Assembly (NCBI GenBank): GCA_945901935.1
Contig: CAMDLX010000002.1
Coordinates: 1 to 64,000 of the forward strand
Direction of reading: 5' to 3'
Source: Bifidobacterium breve
GTDB lineage: Bacteria > Actinomycetota > Acidimicrobiia > Acidimicrobiales > Microtrichaceae
DNA: 64,000 nt
Part shown: positions 17,632 to 25,528 of the stretch, piece by piece
Numbering within the stretch: the stretch's first letter is position 1
How the letters are laid out: each line of letters starts with the position of its first letter
Program-made: the position numbers and the translations under genes
The notes under the pieces: model-generated
The model's input: only the letters and a program-made list of their open reading frames with translations
Told to the model about the DNA's origin: nothing
Databases searched by the model: none

Positions 17632-20203
17632 CCAGCAGATTGAGCAGCTTTGGTGGGCGAGCAATGACCCGATGCGGCTCGGCGCCTTGGAGTTGCTGTT
17701 GCACCTTGTCTGAATCCAGCGCAGCGGCCAAACAGGCTGCCTCATCGGCATCAGAGGCAACCAGAATCCGGTCCCGCACCTTGCCGTTGATCTGCACCAC
17801 CAGTGTCGCCGATTCCTGGACTAGCAACTCAGGATCGGCAGTGGGCCAAGCAGTGGTATGAACATGAGCTCGCTCGCCATCGGGCTGATCCATGTGGCGG
17901 GCCGCCCAGAGCTCAGCAGTCATGTGTGGGCAAGCTGGAGCCAACAACTGCAACAAGATGTTGACAGAGGCATGCAACGTTGGGCCATGCGCGTGCTCGG
18001 GCGCCTGCACGTAGCGATAGAGCTCATTCAAGAAGGCCATGTATTTGGCAACGGCGACGTTGTAGGACCAACGATCAAAGTCCTTTGAGATGCCGTCAAT
18101 GAGAACATGCGTGGCACGCACAATTTCTTGGTCCACTGACTCAGGCTCGCCCTCGCGCAGATCCGAGGTCAGATCAGAGCCGGGTACGGCCAGTCTCCAG
18201 AGACGCAGCAGGAAGCGATGGCAACCTTCGAGTCCAACATCTTCCCAATCAACATCTTCTTCGGGCGGCTTGACTGCTAGATGGCTGAGCCGCAGTGCGT
18301 CTGCTCCAAGGGTGTCGATGATTTCCTCTGGGGCAACAAGGTTTCCTTTGGACTTCGACATTTTTGCACCATCAAGGCGAATCATCCCCTGAGTGAAGAG
18401 TCGCTGGAAAGGCTCGCGAAGATTTGCTGGGAGTACCGACAGATCGGACAGCGCCTTGGTGAAGAACCGGGCGTACATCAGGTGCAGCACAGCGTGTTCG
18501 GCCCCTCCGATGTATTGGTCCACCGGCATCCACTGCGCTAGCTGATCCTGACGAAACGGTGCATCTTCTGACCACGGGTCAGTAAAGCGCAAGTAGTACC
18601 ACGAGCTATCAACGAAGGTGTCCATCGTGTCCGTCTCTCGACGAGCAGGCGCTCCACAAGTTGGGCAAGTGGTATGAAGAAAGCCTTCATGGGACAGCAA
18701 CGGTGATTGCCCTGTTGGGGTGAACTCCACATCATCAGGCGCAAGGACAGGGAGTTGGTCCTCGGGAACGGGAACAATTCCGCAGGCATCGCAGTACACG
18801 ATCGGAATGGGACAGCCCCAGAAGCGCTGACGAGAAAGCAACCAGTCACGCAAACGGAAGTTGACCTTCCGCTCGCCGAGTCCGGTCGCTTCCAACCAAT
18901 CCATAGCCGCGTTTTTGGCTTCGGCGATGTTCAGGCCGTTCAGGTTGAGCTCGGCTGCGGCCACTGCATGGCTTGCGGAGGAAGAATTGATATGCGGGCC
19001 ATCCCCGGTGAACGCTCCGCCCTGAAAGCCTTCGGGCCGCTGCACTGTCTCAATGACTTCCAAGCCGAAGATCGAAGCAAACTCAAAGTCACGCTGGTCT
19101 TCACCAGGAACTGCCATCACGGCGCCCGTTCCATAGGTGGCCAAGACATAGTCGGCCAGATAGATCGGGACTGTGTCTCCAGTAAACGGATTCGTTGCGT
19201 AAGCGCCTGTGAAACAGCCACGCTCGGCTAGGGAACGTTCCGTGGAGAGTCGATCAATCTCGGATGTAGATCGAGCCAACGTGATGAAGGCTTCGACTTG
19301 TTCACGTAGCGACTCACTCACAATCTCGGCTACGAGGGGGTGCTCCGGTGCTAACACGCAGAAGGTCATGCCAAATGCCGTATCGGGGCGAGTGGTAAAG
19401 ACACTGAACTGAAGTGGCGTGGCTGACTCTGCTGACAGCACGGCTTGTCCGTCAGCCGTAACAACTGCCATGTCGAATTGGGCGCCTTCAGAACGACCAA
19501 TCCAGTTGCGCTGCTGTGTCACGACCCGCTCGGGCCAATCAACTTGGTCAAGGTCATCGAGCAACTGCTGTGCGTAATCAGTTATCCGGAAATACCACTG
19601 CTCAAGATCTCGCTTCTCAACCACGGCACCGGAACGCTCAGCAGTTCCATCGGCCAGCACCTGCTCGTTGGCGAGCACGGTCTGGTCAATGGGGTCCCAG
19701 TTCACTGCTGCAGCTTTGCGATAGGCCAAGCCGTTCTCGAGGAACTTCAAGAAGATCCATTGGGTCCAGCGCATATAGCTGGGATCGTGGCTTTTGACCT
19801 CTCGCCGCCAGTCGTACACACCACCGATGCGGGTGATCGAGCTTCGAAGTTGCTCGATTCTTTCGTCGGTAAACGCTCGGGGGTGACGGCCAGTCTTAAT
19901 GGCAGCGTTCTCGGCAGGAAGTCCGAAACTGTCGAAGCCCATTGGAGACAGGACTGCATCCCCGCTCATAGTCCGGTAGCGAGTCAGCAAGTCGCCAAAG
20001 GTGTAGTTGCGCACATGGCCCATATGCGCAGCGCCTGAGGGGTAGGGGTACATGCACAATACGTAATAGCGATTACGTGGGTCGTCGTTGTCCACCTCGT
20101 AGGTGCCCTGATCCATCCAGTACTGCTGCCATCTGGGCTCGATCGTTTGAGGATCGTATGGCTCGTAGAGTTCTACATCTGAGCCGGAACGGGAATCTGA
20201 CAT
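17627..20203 (-). CDS. leuS: Leucyl-tRNA synthetase
   Basis: YPYPSGAAHMGHVRNYTFGDLLTRYRTMSG; KMSKSKGN; 858 aa. Confidence 0.98.
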   Translation of the reverse strand: MSDSRSGSDVELYEPYDPQTIEPRWQQYWMDQGTYEVDNDDPRNRYYVLCMYPYPSGAAHMGHVRNYTFGDLLTRYRTMSGDAVLSPMGFDSFGLPAENAAIKTGRHPRAFTDERIEQLRSSITRIGGVYDWRREVKSHDPSYMRWTQWIFLKFLENGLAYRKAAAVNWDPIDQTVLANEQVLADGTAERSGAVVEKRDLEQWYFRITDYAQQLLDDLDQVDWPERVVTQQRNWIGRSEGAQFDMAVVTADGQAVLSAESATPLQFSVFTTRPDTAFGMTFCVLAPEHPLVAEIVSESLREQVEAFITLARSTSEIDRLSTERSLAERGCFTGAYATNPFTGDTVPIYLADYVLATYGTGAVMAVPGEDQRDFEFASIFGLEVIETVQRPEGFQGGAFTGDGPHINSSSASHAVAAAELNLNGLNIAEAKNAAMDWLEATGLGERKVNFRLRDWLLSRQRFWGCPIPIVYCDACGIVPVPEDQLPVLAPDDVEFTPTGQSPLLSHEGFLHTTCPTCGAPARRETDTMDTFVDSSWYYLRFTDPWSEDAPFRQDQLAQWMPVDQYIGGAEHAVLHLMYARFFTKALSDLSVLPANLREPFQRLFTQGMIRLDGAKMSKSKGNLVAPEEIIDTLGADALRLSHLAVKPPEEDVDWEDVGLEGCHRFLLRLWRLAVPGSDLTSDLREGEPESVDQEIVRATHVLIDGISKDFDRWSYNVAVAKYMAFLNELYRYVQAPEHAHGPTLHASVNILLQLLAPACPHMTAELWAARHMDQPDGERAHVHTTAWPTADPELLVQESATLVVQINGKVRDRILVASDADEAACLAAALDSDKVQQQLQGAEPHRVIARPPKLLNLLV

Positions 20204-20373
20204 GACCTGATCGTAGTGAGGTCAAGGCCGACACCCCGAAACCGCAGGGGTAAGCCCTAACGAGGAGCCGGAGCAAGCCCTCATGATGAGCAGGGATAAG
20301 CCCTCGGAATAAAGAGTCTTATTCGCTCAAATTCCACACTCTGCGGGGTGACCGCTAAGGTTGCCCCTCGTGC

Positions 20374-20447
20374 GGGGCCGTAGCTCAGTTGGCTAGAGCG
20401 CTTCCATGGCATGGAAGAGGTCGTGAGTTCGATTCTCATCGGCTCCA
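20374..20447 (+). tRNA. tRNA-Ala (anticodon GGC), CCA not encoded
   Basis: Cloverleaf GGGGCCG-TA-GCTC-AGTTGGCTA-GAGC-G-CTTCC-ATGGCAT-GGAAG-AGGTC-GTGAG-TTCGATT-CTCAT-CGGCTCC-A. Confidence 0.97.
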
Positions 20448-20465
20448 CAAGCACCCCGCAGTACA

Positions 20466-20494
20466 GAAGACCCGGCCCTGAGCCGGGTCTTCTT
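20466..20494 (+). terminator. Intrinsic-terminator-like hairpin after tRNA-Ala
   Basis: GAAGACCCGGC-cctga-GCCGGGTCTTC-TT. Confidence 0.85.
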
Positions 20495-20520
20495 GCATGT
20501 ACTCAGCAGTTATCTCAGGC

Positions 20521-20916
20521 CTATGGTGTGCCGAGTTGCCAGTCTTGTTGTGCCGAGTCTGCATAGAGGCGCTCAAGACGGTAGAACTCACGATCTTCAG
20601 CCAAGAAGATGTGAATCACCACGTCGCCGTAGTCCAACAGCACCCAACGTCTGCCATCGGCCCCTTCGATAGCTCGGGGATTCTGATTGCAGTCCTCGCT
20701 AATGCGCTGCTGAATTTCGTCTGTCACGGCCTTCACCATGGGCGTGTTCGAAGCAGTAAGGATGACGAAGAGCTCGCAGATGCCCATGACGGGAGCAACA
20801 TCGAGAATCACAATCTCGGTTGCGCCTTTGCTGTCAGCTGCACGAGCGGCCGTAGTGGCAAGCTCCCGCGCAGTTGCGGGTATTTGGTCGGGATTGGTCT
20901 GCGAAGGGGAAGTCAT
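20521..20916 (-). CDS. rsfS: Ribosome silencing factor RsfS
   Basis: GATEIVILDVAPVMGICELFVILTASNTPMVKAVTDEI...WVLLDYGDVVIHIFLAEDREFYRLERLYAD. Confidence 0.96.
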   Translation of the reverse strand: MTSPSQTNPDQIPATARELATTAARAADSKGATEIVILDVAPVMGICELFVILTASNTPMVKAVTDEIQQRISEDCNQNPRAIEGADGRRWVLLDYGDVVIHIFLAEDREFYRLERLYADSAQQDWQLGTP

Positions 20917-22247
20917 GGAAGAAGATCTTGACCCATCGTGACCGTCACGTCGACGTTGCTGTTCTGATCAGTGATCAAAGTGGCCGGCAAACCGAGTTGT
21001 TGAGCAATCGCCTCAGCCGCTGCTTTGGACCCCGACTCGGTGTATTCAACGGTCGAGGTTGCAAGATCAAACGATGCAGCATTACCTGCAAGCGAGATTT
21101 GCCCACCACCTGCGACCACCTTGGGAGCGGACAGGTTGAGCAACCGCTTGTCGGTGGTTCCGTTCAACATAGAAACGGTGGCGCGCTGGCCTGGATAAGC
21201 AGACACGGGGAAGGGAACAAACTCCCCCACCCAACCAGCAATGGCCAGTTCATCAATCTGATTCACCCTCACTGGCGGTGACACATACAGCACAATTTCG
21301 GTTGTGGGCAAGGTGGTCAACGATATTTGGGCGTTCGACATCTGACTAAATAACTCAGCGAAAGATTTCAGCCCCTGCGAGGCGGAAGACGGCAGCGAAA
21401 GACTGCTCTTGGTAGAACTCTCGCTGGCACCGACTGCCTCGAGCAACTTGACCCAAACCATCTGAAGCCGAAGCGACCTGCTGAGTTCTTGTTCCTCTGC
21501 TCCGAGGAACCCTAAGAACTCAGTCACCTGCTCGGGCGGCAGAACAAGAGCGCCGGCTGGGTATTTGACAACAAGTGCGCCCGATTCGTCGGGGCCAAGA
21601 ACATTGTCGGGAAGGTTAATTTCGAGCGGTCCGGCTGCAGCTGCAAGCTCGTCAATGACGGTGCTAGGTACCTCTGAGGAACTCGTTGTCCCAAAGGTCA
21701 GGTCCGCGCCGAGGCGCAGGCTGAGTGCGTCGATTCCACCAGAGGCATAGATGTTGGCTGCGCTAAATGGGGGCGCACCTTCGAACTCCCAAAGGATCAA
21801 ACCGCCAGAAACCACCACCACAGTGTTTGCTGCCGCATCGGCACCCTTCTGCTTGCCCGCTGGGTCTGACAGTAGGAGCAACGCCGTGACCAGCGACCCG
21901 TCCGCAGCGGTGACTGCGACTAGGTCAACGTTGGTGGGCTCGACCTTGGCAATAAAGTTTGGTGCTGCGGGGTCTGTCACTTCGGAGACTCGCCCGCCCG
22001 TAATTTTGAGGGCGGACTTCCATCCAACAAACCCCAAGCCAATCAGAGCAACCACAAACAAAAAGGTCAGCACCCCCTGCATGACAGTTGCTTGGTGCCG
22101 GCGTTTATCGGCTTTGCGTTGACGCATTGCTGCTCGCACAACTGGCTGTGAGCTGCCGGTTGTTGTTGTGCTAGCAGTCGGATCTGCAGCACTCGGATCT
22201 GCCGCAGTCGGATCGGAGGCAAGGGTTTCTTGCGGCGGGCCACTCAT
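20913..22247 (-). CDS. LytR C-terminal (LytR_C) domain-containing membrane protein
   Basis: N-terminal TM, C-terminal ATVSMLNGTTDKRLLNLSAPKVVAGGGQISLAGNAASFDLATSTVEYTESGSKAAAEAIAQQLGLPATL. Confidence 0.75.
   Translation of the reverse strand: MSGPPQETLASDPTAADPSAADPTASTTTTGSSQPVVRAAMRQRKADKRRHQATVMQGVLTFLFVVALIGLGFVGWKSALKITGGRVSEVTDPAAPNFIAKVEPTNVDLVAVTAADGSLVTALLLLSDPAGKQKGADAAANTVVVVSGGLILWEFEGAPPFSAANIYASGGIDALSLRLGADLTFGTTSSSEVPSTVIDELAAAAGPLEINLPDNVLGPDESGALVVKYPAGALVLPPEQVTEFLGFLGAEEQELSRSLRLQMVWVKLLEAVGASESSTKSSLSLPSSASQGLKSFAELFSQMSNAQISLTTLPTTEIVLYVSPPVRVNQIDELAIAGWVGEFVPFPVSAYPGQRATVSMLNGTTDKRLLNLSAPKVVAGGGQISLAGNAASFDLATSTVEYTESGSKAAAEAIAQQLGLPATLITDQNSNVDVTVTMGQDLLP
22174..22215. 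repeat. 15-bp period tandem repeat in the LytR_C protein N-terminus
   Basis: GCAGTCGGATCTgcaGCACTCGGATCTgccGCAGTCGGATCG; encodes DPTAADPSAADPTA. Confidence 0.9.
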
Positions 22248-22870
22248 TGCTCATCACCATAGAGGCCAAGTTGCGATATCAAAGAGATCACCGGCTCGGG
22301 GATCAGGTGCTGCAACGGTGCCGCTGTTGCAGCACGCTGTCGCAGGTCAGTTGAGGACACTTCAAGTCTCGGTACCGAAACTCGCTCGGCTGTAAAGCCC
22401 GGGGGTACCTCACTCAGCACCCCAGGTCGGTCCACCACGATGATTCGGCAGTACTTGGCTACCTCATCTGGGCGTTCCCAACTGTCGAGGCCAGCTGCTG
22501 CGTCGCCGCCGAGAATCAAGAAGAGTTCGCTGTTCGGTTCGAGGGTCAGAAGGGCCTGGAGCGTGTCCACGGTGTATGAGGGACCGCCTCGTTGCAACTC
22601 GATGTCACTCGCCTCGATTCCCTCCTCAACGGCCACTGCGGCCTGAACCATCGCAAGACGATCCTTGGCAGAGGAGAGTGTGCGCGATCCCACTTTCTGC
22701 CAAGGCTCATTGGCAACCACCAAGAGCACTCGATCCAGACTCAACGCGAAGCGAACGTTGATCGCCGTCACGAGATGGCCGATGTGCGGCGGGTCGAAGG
22801 TTCCGCCGAAAACACCGATTCTGACTGGCCGCGCGGCGCTCTCTGTTTCTGATGGAGCGCTCAGCTGCAT
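22244..22870 (-). CDS. nadD: Nicotinate-nucleotide adenylyltransferase
   Basis: RIGVFGGTFDPPHIGHLVTAINVRFALSLDRVLLVVANEPWQK; likely start ATG 22870 inside ORF 22244..22957. Confidence 0.94.
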   Translation of the reverse strand: MQLSAPSETESAARPVRIGVFGGTFDPPHIGHLVTAINVRFALSLDRVLLVVANEPWQKVGSRTLSSAKDRLAMVQAAVAVEEGIEASDIELQRGGPSYTVDTLQALLTLEPNSELFLILGGDAAAGLDSWERPDEVAKYCRIIVVDRPGVLSEVPPGFTAERVSVPRLEVSSTDLRQRAATAAPLQHLIPEPVISLISQLGLYGDEQ

Positions 22871-23046
22871 AGGTGAATGGTAGGCCCAGAAGAATATTTC
22901 ATCAGTATCCTCAACTTGGCGGTCGCAGGGCCGATACCAAGCAGGACGGAAAAACACAACCTGTCATCCGTCACCGTAATTATTTCCTCCGCTCAACTCG
23001 AGCGGCCGAGCGGCCAGATTTGGCCACAACACGAAAGTTGTCTCAC

Positions 23047-23868
23047 ATGAGTGACTCCGTTGGTATGTACCTCAACCAAATTGGAAGGGTTCCACTGCTT
23101 GACGCAGTAGAGGAACGCGAACTCTCCCAGGTGATCGAACTCGGCCACGAGGCCCGAGCTCGAAGAGATGCAGGAGAACGCACCCGAGATATCCGATCAG
23201 CCATTGCCGCAGGAGATGCTGCAAAGGACCGGTTTATTCGCTCCAACCTTCGACTCGTGGTCAGCGTGGCTCGGCGTTACCCGTTGCCGCCAGGAATGGA
23301 CCTGCTTGACCTTGTCCAAGAGGGCAATCTGGGTCTGGAACATGCCGTAGACAAGTTCGACTGGCGCAAAGGCTTCAAGTTCTCGACCTATGCCACCTTC
23401 TGGATTCGGCAGTCAATCGGAAGAGCACTCGACCAAAAAGCGTCTCTGGTTCGACTTCCCGGTGACCGCTCAGCAGCATTGCGCGCGGCGTTGCGCAATG
23501 TCTCTGGAGATGGAGACTCGCTCGATGACGCAAACGCAGAGCTTCATCGCCTGACCACTCCAACCTCACTCGATCGCAGCATCGGCGACGACGACTCAAA
23601 CGAACTCGTCGACATGCTCGCTGATCGCCATTCTGGTCCCGAAGATGTCCTGCTCGACAATGAGCATTCAGAGTGGCTCACAAGCCTGCTCGAGATTCTG
23701 GACCCTCGTGCCCGCAGCGCAGTGGAGCAACGCTTTGGCCTCTCTGATGGCCAGCGCAAGAGCTACCGAGAGGTTGGCGAGGATCTAGGCATCACTGCAG
23801 AGGCTGCTCGCCGACTCGTCAAGCGGGCGATGGGAACGGTTCGCGAGTTGGCACTCACTTCAACCTGA
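23047..23868 (+). CDS. RNA polymerase sigma factor, sigma-70 family (group 2-like)
   Basis: RFIRSNLRLVVSVARRYPLPPGMDLLDLVQEGNLGLEHAVDKFDWRKGFKFSTYATFWIRQSIGRALDQKASLVRLP; start ATG 23047 in ORF 22873..23868. Confidence 0.94.
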   Translation: MSDSVGMYLNQIGRVPLLDAVEERELSQVIELGHEARARRDAGERTRDIRSAIAAGDAAKDRFIRSNLRLVVSVARRYPLPPGMDLLDLVQEGNLGLEHAVDKFDWRKGFKFSTYATFWIRQSIGRALDQKASLVRLPGDRSAALRAALRNVSGDGDSLDDANAELHRLTTPTSLDRSIGDDDSNELVDMLADRHSGPEDVLLDNEHSEWLTSLLEILDPRARSAVEQRFGLSDGQRKSYREVGEDLGITAEAARRLVKRAMGTVRELALTST

Positions 23869-23924
23869 TCCGCTCTGGCACTTCAACCTGATCCGGTCTG
23901 GCACTTCAGGCTGGGCGGCTCTGG
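23856..23924. repeat. 23-bp tandem repeat x3 spanning the sigma factor stop codon
   Basis: CACTTCAACCTGATCCGCTCTGG / CACTTCAACCTGATCCGGTCTGG / CACTTCAGGCTGGGCGGCTCTGG. Confidence 0.92.
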
Positions 23925-23942
23925 CCGGTAACGTGTGGGGCG

Positions 23943-25349
23943 ATGACTAGCACGGCTTCCTCTGACAACTCTAGAAGCGAAATTTCTGGCGAGGGCTCCT
24001 CCTCTGGCGTTTCTTGGTCCCCTGATTCTTGGCGGACCAAAACAGCGCTGCAACAACCGAACTGGCCAGATGCCAACGAGTACGACTCAGTCCTCAAACA
24101 ACTTCGTGGGTTTCCGCCGCTGGTATTTGCTGGCGAGTCCCGCCGCCTGACCGCCGAGCTAGGTCGTGTGTCTGAGGGCAGGGCATTTCTGTTGCAGGCC
24201 GGAGATTGCGCCGAATCTTTTGAATCGTTCTCGGCCGACTCCATTCGTGAACGTCTCAAAGTCATCTTGCAGATGGCCGTTGTACTGACATATTCCGCTG
24301 GGGTGCCAGTGGTGAAACTCGGCAGAATTGCCGGACAGTTCGCCAAGCCCCGATCTGCCGACACAGAGACAATCGACGGAGTCGAACTCCCCAGCTTTCG
24401 CGGTCACCTCATTAACGATGTGGCATTTACTGCCAAGGCCCGAATCCCCGTTCCGGCCCGCATGATTGAGGCGTATCACCAGTCCGCTTCCACGCTGAAT
24501 CTCTTGCGTGCTTTCACCACCGGAGGATTTGCTGACCTCTCGCGAGTGCACCAGTGGAATCAGGAGTTCGTATCTGCGAGCCCACAGGGGCAGCGTTACG
24601 AGCAGCTCGCAGAAGAGATCGAGCGCGCCCTGCGCTTTATGGATGCCTGCGGTCTCGACCACGAGACAGTCCCGGCGCTCCATCAGACCGAAGTCTGGAC
24701 CAGTCACGAAGCACTTGTCCTTGGGTACGAAGAGGCGCTCACCCGCAAAGATTCGCTAACGGGCGACTACTACGACTGCTCGGCACATATGGTGTGGATT
24801 GGCGAACGAACACGAGACCTTGAAGGTGCTCATGTTGAATTTTTCCGCGGCATTCGCAACCCCATCGGATGCAAAGTCGGCCCAACGGCATCGACTGAGC
24901 AAGTGCTCGATCTCTGCGAAGCGCTCAACCCCGAACGCATCCCAGGTCGCCTGACCTTGATTACTCGGATGGGTGCCGAAAACGTCACTGACTCGTTACG
25001 ACCACTGCTGCGTTCTGTGGCCGATGCTGGCCACCCAGTGGTCTGGGCATGTGATCCCATGCACGGCAACACCTTTACTGCGCCCAGCGGCCAAAAGACC
25101 CGCCATTTCGATTCGATCCTCGCCGAGATCAGCGGCTTCTTTGAAGCTCACAGGGCCGAAGGAACTTGGCCCGGCGGAGTGCATGTTGAACTCACTGGGG
25201 ACGACGTCACTGAGTGCCTAGGTGGTGCAGAGGACCTGCTCGACGGGGATCTCGGACTTCGCTACGAGACCATGTGTGATCCGCGCCTCAACGGTCGACA
25301 GTCGCTGGATTTGGCTTTTGGTGTGGCCGAACTCCTGCGAAAAGGCTAA
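23943..25349 (+). CDS. Class II 3-deoxy-7-phosphoheptulonate (DAHP) synthase
   Basis: FPPLVFAGESRRLTAELGRVSEGRAFLLQAGDCAESF; HMVWIGERTRDLEGAHVEFFRGIRNPIGCKVGP; VVWACDPMHGNT. Confidence 0.97.
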   Translation: MTSTASSDNSRSEISGEGSSSGVSWSPDSWRTKTALQQPNWPDANEYDSVLKQLRGFPPLVFAGESRRLTAELGRVSEGRAFLLQAGDCAESFESFSADSIRERLKVILQMAVVLTYSAGVPVVKLGRIAGQFAKPRSADTETIDGVELPSFRGHLINDVAFTAKARIPVPARMIEAYHQSASTLNLLRAFTTGGFADLSRVHQWNQEFVSASPQGQRYEQLAEEIERALRFMDACGLDHETVPALHQTEVWTSHEALVLGYEEALTRKDSLTGDYYDCSAHMVWIGERTRDLEGAHVEFFRGIRNPIGCKVGPTASTEQVLDLCEALNPERIPGRLTLITRMGAENVTDSLRPLLRSVADAGHPVVWACDPMHGNTFTAPSGQKTRHFDSILAEISGFFEAHRAEGTWPGGVHVELTGDDVTECLGGAEDLLDGDLGLRYETMCDPRLNGRQSLDLAFGVAELLRKG

Positions 25350-25430
25350 GAAACCAGACCTTTTCTGGGCAGTTCGGCAATTGCCGACTGGACTAGTCAG
25401 GTTTCGCTGCTAAAGTTGACCTACTCAGTC

Positions 25431-25528
25431 ATGTTTAAGCCTGCATGCGCCGATCCAAGACGCTAACTCCCCCACCCGAACGCTTACTTGCTGCAGCGCT
25501 TTCCGCTGCAATTCAGGAGAACCCATGA
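25431..25528 (+). promoter_or_regulatory. Candidate uORF leader of the sulfite reductase operon (MFKPACADPRR, 25431..25466; MRRSKTLTPPPERLLAAALSAAIQENP, 25445..25528)
   Basis: Two short ATG frames directly upstream; the second ends in an ATGA overlap with the reductase start. Confidence 0.35.

Noticed and set aside
20204-20373. T-box or Leu-rich leader peptide upstream of leuS
   Set aside because: No T-box sequence seen; the short frame MRACSGSSLGLTPAVSGCRP has only two Leu codons and no clear attenuator hairpin pair
23856-23924. Possible REP/mobile repeat family
   Set aside because: Each gene-end repeat in the window has a different sequence, so no shared mobile element
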